Assembly (NCBI RefSeq): GCF_014905615.1
Contig: NZ_AQGU01000027.1
Location: forward strand, 124,001 to 188,000
DNA length: 64,000 nucleotides
Reading direction: 5' to 3'
Source of the DNA: Pseudoalteromonas aliena SW19
GTDB lineage: Bacteria; Pseudomonadota; Gammaproteobacteria; Enterobacterales; Alteromonadaceae
Position 1 is the first letter of the stretch, and every line of letters begins with the position of its first letter. A program made the position numbers and the translations under genes. Below are positions 55,969 to 62,431 of this stretch, piece after piece. A model generated the notes under the pieces. It was not told where the DNA came from and searched no databases. It saw only the letters and a program-made list of their open reading frames with translations.

Positions 55969-56388
55969 CTAAACGGCTGTTAAATCAAAACACATTACGT
56001 AACCAATTTCTTCTCTTCTTAAGTGTTCTAAACCGTAGCTTAAATTGATCCTTAAGCAAACATTAGCACCAGAGGGTTCAAGAGAGACCCAGCCTTTTAT
56101 AGTGAAGTCACTACTTGGTTTAGGAGGAGAGCTAGGTGGCGATGTTTGCGCTATGGGTGCAATAATATCAACTCGACCAGCAAAAACGGTTAGTTCAGGA
56201 ATAATGCTAGCAACACCTTCTTTATTAAGTGTGTAATCGGTGAGTGTTACAGCTACTGATATCAACATGCCGTTTTCATCGTACTCAGGTAATCCGGAAA
56301 TTTCGATACCATTATAGGGGGCTTCCGAGTTTGGACGTTTGCTCCAGTCACCAGATTGCCATGTTTGTGAAGTTGGGTCGTTTGCCAT
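55969..56388 (-). CDS. small unknown protein between the two paralogues
   Basis: 139 residues, acidic, without signal peptide. No family recognised. The N-terminal part (TWQSGDWSKRPNSEAPYNGI) is rich in Trp, Asn and Pro; a Pro/Ser-rich linker (SPPSSPPKPSS) around residue 85 separates it from a C-terminal beta-rich segment ending EIGYVMCFDLTAV. AAGGACA, 8 nt upstream of the ATG, is a good ribosome-binding site. It stands between the two paralogous proteins on the same strand, so the three may form one transcript and perhaps one complex; that is inference from position. Confidence 0.65.
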   Translation of the reverse strand: MANDPTSQTWQSGDWSKRPNSEAPYNGIEISGLPEYDENGMLISVAVTLTDYTLNKEGVASIIPELTVFAGRVDIIAPIAQTSPPSSPPKPSSDFTIKGWVSLEPSGANVCLRINLSYGLEHLRREEIGYVMCFDLTAV

Positions 56389-56479
56389 GTTATTTGTCCT
56401 TATGAATGTAAGTTTCTTAGCGTGTAAAAATGAAAATGTTGAGGCTAAATAAATAGCCTACAACATTTGGATTATACTG

Positions 56480-57106
56480 CTATTTATTAATGTTTTCTAA
56501 ATGAAAACTAAATGCTGTCGCACCAGGTCCTGAACCACCGCCAGTCATCACAATGTCAGCACTTTGAATACCAAAGAGGTTAATCTCGGTATTTATTTGT
56601 TGAATAATAGCCGAATTCATAACGTCTCCTTCGACGATTTGAGAAGCAGTACCAATAAATATACTTGGCTTAAATTGGAATACCCCCTTTTGACCAGGCG
56701 CAACATTCGTTTTTGCTGCGAGTAACTTTCCATCACGATAGATGTTGCCACTGATTGCACCAGTACTTAAATTGTTTTTTATTTCAACTTCTTGGGCTGA
56801 GACTGCAGGTGTTGGTGATATTTTCAACACATCACCAGAAGTATCTTTGACCATTTCAAAGGATTGACCTTCATAGGCAGTCAATTCTGGTGAATAGTTA
56901 CCATATGAATCACTTGCACAAACTTGAAATTGTAACGGGTAATTAAAAGGGTGGTTATCGTTACGGCCACAATTTTGAATAACTCGCCAAGCAACAGCTA
57001 GTTCGTCAAAAGTTTCCGCGACGTTTTTTTGAAAAATAACCACTTCACTGTTATTGATATCATTAGAGCGGTTGATAAAGTTTAATTTAATATTTTCTTG
57101 AGCCAT
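56480..57106 (-). CDS. unknown protein, paralogue of the one at 55359
   Basis: 208 residues, cytoplasmic by its N-terminus (MAQENIKLNFINRSNDINNS), no signal peptide. Conserved blocks shared with the 191-residue paralogue are VVIFQKN, AWRVIQNCGRNDNHPFNYP, SDSYGNYSPEL, and the glycine-rich VMTGGGSGPGATAFSFHLEN near the end. An NxGxI and beta-strand periodicity fit a beta-sandwich; I know no function. AGAGAAAATATAA lies before the ATG. First gene of the possible three-gene transcript 56480-55969-55359, which follows the metalloprotease-like gene after a 212-nt gap. Confidence 0.7.
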   Translation of the reverse strand: MAQENIKLNFINRSNDINNSEVVIFQKNVAETFDELAVAWRVIQNCGRNDNHPFNYPLQFQVCASDSYGNYSPELTAYEGQSFEMVKDTSGDVLKISPTPAVSAQEVEIKNNLSTGAISGNIYRDGKLLAAKTNVAPGQKGVFQFKPSIFIGTASQIVEGDVMNSAIIQQINTEINLFGIQSADIVMTGGGSGPGATAFSFHLENINK

Positions 57107-57318
57107 TTTATATTTTCTCTTTTATAGTTGAATGTTAAATTATTAAATAAGAATTTTTTCTATATTTAATAGTCATTTATGCTTAAAGCGTTTGGCGCTA
57201 GTAGTGCTTAGCACAGGAGTTAATTTAGGTGATATTACTCACTAAAACCTTTGCCAGGCATTTACTTTTCTTTGATTTATTCACTTTTGTTAATTAATTG
57301 TCAATATAAAGTGGGTTT

Positions 57319-58194
57319 TTACCAGCCTAACTGATTCATAATTGCCATGGTAATAGCATCGACACCGCCGGGTTGATTAGGAATATCTCCTGCTCGCATT
57401 AAACAGTGATTATAATGTGCTTGAAGGTGGTCAGCGGATGTGAAAGGGATAAAAGGGATCGGAGTAAATAAGTCATAAGCCACGCCACTAGCTGTAAGTT
57501 GAAAATCTTCTGCTAGCAGACCTGTATTATTTAGACCACGCAAACGATTAGCCAGCGATAGTGTATTGTTGACTGGTGCATTATTCCAGAGTTGACAGAA
57601 TACCGTCGGGTGACCATTGAGGTTTGCTGCCGAATTTGGATTCATAGGATTGTTAAGATCATTCCAAAATGGAATTAAAACACCTATATCAGCAAGAGCA
57701 TAATGAGCAACCAGCCTATTTAATAAGGGTTGAATGGCAGCTATTAGGCTGTCACTTGAGTATTGCCCAATATTACCTGCGCCATTATTTACTATATTAC
57801 ATAGCCCTAGAAATCCTAACCCATGACAGCATTCATGCATAGCGAGAATACGAGCAAAGTTTTGAGGATTTGTATTATTATTTATTTCGGTTGAGTTTAA
57901 AAAAATCACCATATCGGTGCGGTCAACATCATTAGCTAGTAAAGCTAACCTTCTAGCTAGTGCCGTTGTGTAAACGATATTATTGGCCGTATTCAGATAT
58001 AGGTTGGGTACTGTTATGCCATTGAAACCAGGCAATTGATCGGTAGTTACGACTTTAATTCGATATTCAGCCAAGGCGGGTTGTTGAAATACATTGTGCC
58101 ATCCCGTTATGCCATTTACTCCTTCCTCTATTGCAGCTGTAATATTAGCCGCTAACGGTACTGCTTGTAGTTGTTGTAATTGATAATGCAACAT
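57319..58194 (-). CDS. metalloprotease-like protein with HExxHGLGF motif
   Basis: 291 residues. The zinc-binding motif HECCHGLGFLG is near residue 118, matching the HExxHGLGF group of secreted/surface zinc peptidases, in which the third ligand lies further downstream than in classic metzincins. The C-terminal DAITMAIMNQLGW corresponds to the DLAVLxDxGW ending of that group. No signal peptide: the protein starts MLHYQLQQLQAVPLAANITA. GGAGAAAATAT is the ribosome-binding site. So a protease is likely, but export by the Sec route is not, which suggests another delivery route or an intracellular role. Lies among the toxin-like genes. The family match is by motif only. Confidence 0.6.
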   Translation of the reverse strand: MLHYQLQQLQAVPLAANITAAIEEGVNGITGWHNVFQQPALAEYRIKVVTTDQLPGFNGITVPNLYLNTANNIVYTTALARRLALLANDVDRTDMVIFLNSTEINNNTNPQNFARILAMHECCHGLGFLGLCNIVNNGAGNIGQYSSDSLIAAIQPLLNRLVAHYALADIGVLIPFWNDLNNPMNPNSAANLNGHPTVFCQLWNNAPVNNTLSLANRLRGLNNTGLLAEDFQLTASGVAYDLFTPIPFIPFTSADHLQAHYNHCLMRAGDIPNQPGGVDAITMAIMNQLGW

Positions 58195-58421
58195 ATATTT
58201 TCTCCATATTTATATATTATTTATGCGATATCGCCAGATGAATGATATAAATATCGAAATAATAAACCTTTATATGAGACTATTTTTTCTTTGCTTACGT
58301 CATTTTTAATGATAAATAAAATAGATATTATGGGAGGGTTATACATTGAGGTTTAAATCTAGCTACTTTAAAGGTTATTTATAATCAGTTGATAAAATAA
58401 AAATAAATTAGAGGGAAGTAT
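58195..58421. other. intergenic leader of the metalloprotease-like gene
   Basis: AT-rich, about 230 nt, without reading frame. The region must contain the promoter of the minus-strand gene at 58194; no hexamers stand out enough to name. Confidence 0.35.
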
Positions 58422-58471
58422 AAAGTAATCAAGGTAAGGGCAATTTTATTTGACCTCACCTTGATTGCTTT
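58422..58471 (-). terminator. terminator after the GH18 gene
   Basis: On the minus strand AAAGCAATCAAGGT pairs with ACCTTGATTACTTT across a 22-nt loop, followed by ATACTT. The stem is 13-14 bp with one mismatch, 22 nt after the chitinase-like stop. Confidence 0.65.
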
Positions 58472-58493
58472 AATGTCAATATTTTTGATGTTA

Positions 58494-59360
58494 TTAGGCT
58501 TTACTTCCATTTAAGCATTCATTCAGAGTTTCACCCCAAGCTCCGTCGATATCACTATCAATTTTCCAACCCATTACCCCACCAAATGGAATTTTTCGTG
58601 CTTTAGCCTGATTCAAAATGTCTATTAACGCACATGTAGGTATATAACCAGTACTGTTGCTACTGCCGACATCGTCTTTAGTGATAGGCTTGCCAATAAC
58701 CACTTTTTCAAAGGGGACCTTTGGTGAGTCTTGAGTTATAATGCTTTTTACTGATGTTTCATTACTTACACCTAGATATTCAATGTCAAACATAGAGCTG
58801 AAATCTTCATATGCTTGATAAGCATAAGATCCCTGATTGTAGTATTGAATATTGTAGTAATCGATTCTACCAGCAGTTAGCTCTTCAAGTTTTGCATAGC
58901 CTTCGGTCTTATGGAAGTAAGGTGCCTGAGGGGCGTGAGATATTTGCAGCGTGGTTTTTTTTTCAGTTGCGACACTGACTATCGCGTTCGTCACAGCAGC
59001 TAACCATTGTAAGGTCTGCTGATTCATTTGAATATTTTCAATATCTAAATCTACCCCATCAAAACCGTTTGCTAGGGCGTATTCGGCAAGGGCTTTTCCA
59101 TACTCTTTAGCATGCTGTAGATCTGCTACTTCAGGTAGGTAAGTTGAGCCGCCTGCAGCCAAAATACACTTTTTTCCCGCTTTCTTCACGGAATTTATAA
59201 TATCTGAGTTACCTACCGCTGATGCAGCTGCGCCGGCAACTCCCTGTTCAGGGCTTACCCAAAATGAAAATATAATATCTGTATAACCACCGATGCATTT
59301 TGTCACGCTATCTAGTGTGACACTTCCATTGAAATATCCTACGACTTTATAATCTTTCAT
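58494..59360 (-). CDS. glycoside hydrolase family 18 (chitinase-like)
   Basis: 288 residues, single GH18 catalytic domain. The fold is visible from YKVVGYFNGSVTLDSV, IIFSFWV, KCILAAGGSTYLPEV to the catalytic FDGVDLDIENI (DxxDxDxE, Glu near residue 107) and YYNIQYYNQGSYAYQ, and ends with the FGGVMGWKIDSDIDGAWG strand. Most resemble bacterial ChiC/endochitinase-type short GH18 proteins. There is no signal peptide, carbohydrate-binding module or linker, unlike normal secreted chitinases of marine bacteria. AAGGAACTACA precedes the ATG. Chitin or a chitin-like glycan (e.g. of protists, fungi or arthropods) would be the substrate; delivery is unknown. It lies in the minus-strand toxin-like row with a repeated hairpin element upstream. 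Confidence 0.85.
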   Translation of the reverse strand: MKDYKVVGYFNGSVTLDSVTKCIGGYTDIIFSFWVSPEQGVAGAAASAVGNSDIINSVKKAGKKCILAAGGSTYLPEVADLQHAKEYGKALAEYALANGFDGVDLDIENIQMNQQTLQWLAAVTNAIVSVATEKKTTLQISHAPQAPYFHKTEGYAKLEELTAGRIDYYNIQYYNQGSYAYQAYEDFSSMFDIEYLGVSNETSVKSIITQDSPKVPFEKVVIGKPITKDDVGSSNSTGYIPTCALIDILNQAKARKIPFGGVMGWKIDSDIDGAWGETLNECLNGSKA

Positions 59361-59384
59361 TGTAGTTCCTTTTATTTAAGTACT

Positions 59385-59423
59385 GCTAAAATAGTTTTAA
59401 TGATTTTTAGGTTTTGTTATAGG
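59385..59423. repeat. repeated intergenic element, partial copy C (upstream of GH18 gene)
   Basis: TTTTAGGTTTTGTTATAGG at 59405-59423 matches 59981-59999 in 18 of 19 positions, and the preceding GCTAAAA...GTTTTAATG block is shared as well with one gap. It covers the right half of the element at 59921-59999. Confidence 0.65.
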
Positions 59424-59481
59424 CTTAGTTGAAACGCACACATTTTGCTATAGCCATACGTACCATACAGGCGAAAAATTA

Positions 59482-59886
59482 TTACAATTTCACATACTTT
59501 GGCGCTTTTAGGTAGGCCAGTTCATTAAATTCCCATTTTGCCCCGTATACCCCATCACCTAAATTAACAGAGTTTTTTTGCTTTGGAACAGTCTTTATTA
59601 TATCGACTTGATCTTTTGTATTACCAGATGCCCAATCTGTTACAAATCCGACAAAAAACCATTCATCGCAGCCATTTATTTTATCTTTAACTGCATTCGC
59701 CTTTTCATCATTAAATTGACCTTGTATGTCAACTTCTACTAAATGAATTCCTGTTAGTAGATCTCCTTTGCGACTTACCACACCAAGACAAGATGAAAAA
59801 GGTGTAAATTGAACCCTTATACCTTCACCACATTCCATTTCTTTTATTACCATTGCATTTGCTGCATCTTTAAAACTGTAAGTCAT
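59482..59886 (-). CDS. candidate CheD/CNF1-type Cys-His deamidase fold protein
   Basis: 134 residues from the preferred ATG at 59886 (a start at 59919 lacks a ribosome-binding site). The N-terminal FTPFSSCLGVVSRKGDLLTG IHLVEVD region holds Cys33 after Ser and His48 fifteen residues later, on what look like adjacent beta strands. This is the arrangement in CNF1 (Cys866, His881) and similar to CheD (GSC..., His 17 residues on), glutamine deamidases. An acidic helix (DEKANAVKDKINGCDEWFF) follows, then beta strands to the end. No signal peptide. Function as a deamidase is a hypothesis from spacing and predicted strands only. It lies between the GH18 and RIP-like genes and has the hairpin element upstream. 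Confidence 0.5.
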   Translation of the reverse strand: MTYSFKDAANAMVIKEMECGEGIRVQFTPFSSCLGVVSRKGDLLTGIHLVEVDIQGQFNDEKANAVKDKINGCDEWFFVGFVTDWASGNTKDQVDIIKTVPKQKNSVNLGDGVYGAKWEFNELAYLKAPKYVKL

Positions 59887-59920
59887 ATTTTTCGTTTCCA
59901 ATAATTTGTTAGATCTCATT

Positions 59921-59999
59921 AATTGTTATAGGCTTTCTTCAGTTGCCTATAACAATTGAGCTAAAACCCGTTTTAATGGGTTTTAGGTTTTGTTATGGG
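59921..59999. repeat. repeated intergenic double-hairpin element, full copy B
   Basis: AATTGTTATAGGC (59921-59933) and GCCTATAACAATT (59945-59957) are perfect 13-bp inverses; CTAAAACCC (59961-59969) and GGGTTTTAG (59978-59986) form a second stem; the outer GCCTATAACAA and TTGTTATGGG can also pair over both. Related sequences stand upstream of the GH18 gene (59385-59423) and of the RIP-like gene (60797-60862). Confidence 0.7.
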
Positions 60000-60141
60000 A
60001 TTATTTTTGGTCTTCCAATTTTTAATGTGCTTACTTAGACGCCAAGATGAAAAAATCATATGCAACAGCAGGTTAATGTAAGGTCAATCGATTTATTAAT
60101 TAAATACTATGCTACACGGCTTAAGTAGTTGGAGCACAGAA

Positions 60142-60765
60142 TTAGTTTGGATTAATGTATTTCTTCACCGCATTTATTCGGGCAGTGGCTACCTCTTTAT
60201 CTCCCGTAAATGTGTCACTTTGAATGTAGCTTAGGTAATTGGAAGAACTTAACCATGACCATGGCTCTCCCCCTGCCTGAATATTAAACCCCATATGTTT
60301 TGCAGTAGAACCATAATTATTGAAAGCAAACTCTAATCCAGCCCAGACATCATCATCGAAGTTTGGTCCATTATTCAAGAGGATAGTCAGGGCACTAGAC
60401 ACCATTTGTGATCTACAAGATTCCGATGTGAGTATTATCAATGCAGACACACGTTCTTGACTATTGTTTAAGTTAGTATCTTTTAATGCATCGATATATT
60501 TTTGTTTAGTTTTATTGCTTCCGACATGATTATAGCTTTTCAAGTTTACTAAATTGCCAAGCGAGTTTGTCACTTGGGTTATCTCAAATTGCCCCCTAGC
60601 CATTGCTATTCTGCCGCGTTGAACATTATTATATCCATAGGGGATTTCGAGAATCGTACCGTTAAGTACAATACCCAAACCACCTGCGGGCACTATTTTT
60701 TTTCTGTGATATAAAATAATTGCATCAATAATTTGCGTATTTACTACAGTATTTTCACTAATCAT
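60142..60765 (-). CDS. candidate ribosome-inactivating protein-like (RIP) toxin
   Basis: 207 residues from ATG 60765, chosen because GGAG lies 6 nt upstream (five codons earlier is another ATG at 60780). The segment SALIILTSESCRSQMVSSAL (residues 107-126) resembles the RIP active-site helix (ricin SEAARFQYI, with catalytic Glu and Arg): Glu115 and Arg118 fit the ExxR pattern. DDDVWAGLEFAFNNYG follows with Trp141, like the ricin Trp211 helix NSWGRLSTAIQ, though 26 rather than 34 residues after the Glu. Tyr residues before it (43, 45, 78, 90) may supply the remaining adenine-stacking residues. If right, it would depurinate the sarcin-ricin loop of 28S/23S rRNA. No signal peptide. Recognition is by motif only; other functions cannot be excluded. 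Confidence 0.42.
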   Translation of the reverse strand: MISENTVVNTQIIDAIILYHRKKIVPAGGLGIVLNGTILEIPYGYNNVQRGRIAMARGQFEITQVTNSLGNLVNLKSYNHVGSNKTKQKYIDALKDTNLNNSQERVSALIILTSESCRSQMVSSALTILLNNGPNFDDDVWAGLEFAFNNYGSTAKHMGFNIQAGGEPWSWLSSSNYLSYIQSDTFTGDKEVATARINAVKKYINPN

Positions 60766-60796
60766 ATTTCTCTCCAACATCTATTTTTAATTTATC

Positions 60797-60862
60797 TGTA
60801 ATAGGCTTTGTTTATTACCTATAACATGACGTTAAAATCCATTAGTGGACATTATTAACGTT
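60797..60862. repeat. repeated intergenic element, diverged copy A (upstream of RIP-like gene)
   Basis: TGTAATAGGC...ACCTATAACA (60797-60826) is the counterpart of the perfect hairpin at 59921-59957, with the same AAAGCCTAT on the minus strand, followed by a weaker version of the second stem (GTTAAAATCCATTAGTGG). Confidence 0.5.
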
Positions 60863-61018
60863 ATATATTTTATAAAGGTGAACTAATAACAGCCAAAACG
60901 GCTGTTAAAAGACCACACGCTATTTTTGAACTCTCCTCATAAGTACTTTTACCTCTCAACTCTTTTGAGTAATTACAAGCGCTTTGAAGAGGAGTTAACA
61001 TTATCCACCTCCCAGTGT

Positions 61019-61844
61019 TTATACCTTTGCCTTTTGCATGGTGTTCTTTGTTTGATGACTTTTTTGTTTTTGCCTATATTGCACTGGGGATAATTGATAT
61101 TTTCTTCTAAACGCAGTAGAAAAGTTATTGGAATCTAGGTAACCCACGGCATGAGAAATAGCTAAAATGGTTTGATCTGTAGAGGTGAGTAACTGTGCTG
61201 CATGCAGCATGCGTTGCTCTCGAATCCAATTTAATGGGGTGACGCCATAGTGGGTTTTAAAAGCAAAAGAAAGCTTATTTCGATTTGTGCCCATGTGACG
61301 AATAAGTGTTGATATTGAAATATCATTTGCCATTTCCGACAATAGGTACGCTGCGGATTTTTCTGCTAAAGCGAAGATGGGATCAAGTTTTAAGTTATGT
61401 TTTAGTAAAAGTAGCTGTTTTGATTTTTCTCTACAGGCCATGCATTCAGTTATTGCTGTCTCTTCCTTTTGAAAAAACAAGGCTAACTTGACACGTAACA
61501 ACAACTCGGGCTCAATAATCGGTGTGAAAATGTAATCATGTATACCTTGCTCAAATAACGATGTTCGGTTGTCTGTATTTATATTAGTTAATGCAAGGAT
61601 AGGTGGAGTAATAAATTGTTTGTGTGTAATCTTTTCTTTTATATCAGAGAGTGGGGTTTGCTTTTTATTTACCGATAAGTGCTCCGTACCTGTAATAATT
61701 AGGTCGAATAGGAAGGGGGGCTCTGCCTCTAGTTGCTTCGGCGGTAGGTGAAATACGTTATAGGTTTCCTTATTTAGTATGTTTAATAATGTGCTTAAAT
61801 CAGTTGATGTTATATTTGTTAATAATATTTTTTTTACTCATCAT
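61019..61844 (-). CDS. degenerate receiver domain plus AraC-type output regulator, split by a frameshift in an A8 tract
   Basis: The C-terminal part (61019-61504) is an AraC/XylS regulator: two helix-turn-helix units, the second AISHAVGYLDSNNFSTAFRR. Upstream the same frame runs to 61835 with no start codon and reads as a receiver domain: KILLTNITSTDLSTLLNIL, FDLIITGTEHL, PPILALTNINTDNRTSLFEQ and GIHDYIFTPIIEPELLLRVK. Where the phosphorylated Asp (LLD) is expected, Gly stands, and the conserved Lys is Thr, so phosphorylation is unlikely. A good start, ATG 61841 or 61844 after AGGAAGAG, lies in the other frame: ATGAGT is followed by eight A (61828-61835); with seven A, MSKK would join the receiver exactly. 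So sequencing error, phase variation or slippage is possible. About 275 residues. It may control the toxin-like genes downstream. Confidence 0.7.
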
Positions 61845-62431
61845 ATTACTCTTCCTATCGTTATGTTGAATTATAAGTCCGTTTAGTTTCACGGAAATAA
61901 ACACTCTATAGAAGGAATTTTTGTGATGGTATTACAGAGTATTACAGCAAGGGAGATTATGAATAGTAAGACTAGTTTGAGTTAAAATTTAGAAACGTTT
62001 ATTTTTACATTATTCTTAGTATTATAGGGTTTATAAAATTCACAGTGGCTGTGAGGTATTCTTATACATATTGTTACGGGTTAATTTTATTGTCGCTGAA
62101 CATATGTGTACTTTTATAAAAAGGTAAGTGGCTTAACTTTGTTTGATTAGTATTCAACATATCGAAGTCATAATATAGTCAGCCTGAGTGAAATTAGGTG
62201 TATTGTAAGCATATTGATCTTTGTATCTTAGCGTATTTTTGTTGTTATTTTTACCGCCAGTAATGCGATTTTTATTAAACTATCGGTTGTACTGGCGGAT
62301 TAAATTATTCATTACTTCCTCATTTAATGCCTTGGTATATGCTATAAATCATCTTTGCTCTTTCACGTTTTATCACTTAAAACAAACTACTGCTGGCGCT
62401 TATAGCTGCATTATTTAAATGCTTATTTTTA
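61845..62431. other. 587-nt noncoding region between regulator and Fic gene
   Basis: Rich in A and T, with no convincing gene. It contains an inverted repeat, CCGCCAGTA (62254-62262) and TACTGGCGG (62290-62298), with a 27-nt loop. The 65-codon plus-strand frame at 62221-62418 has no ribosome-binding site and no similarity I know of. The regulator's promoter must lie in the first part, but no hexamers are clear. Confidence 0.45.
62254..62298. repeat. 9-bp inverted repeat
   Basis: CCGCCAGTA and TACTGGCGG are perfect inverses separated by 27 nt. Could be a 3' hairpin of the fic mRNA or the end of an old element. Confidence 0.5.

Noticed and set aside
59921..59999. Integron attC site
   Set aside because: Hairpin shape and position between single genes fit, but GTTATAGG/GTTATGGG does not match the GTTRRRY core, copies differ strongly in layout, and no integrase is in the window.
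62221..62418. 65-codon plus-strand frame with hydrophobic product
   Set aside because: No ribosome-binding site, frequent rare codons and a hairpin inside; probably chance in AT-rich DNA.
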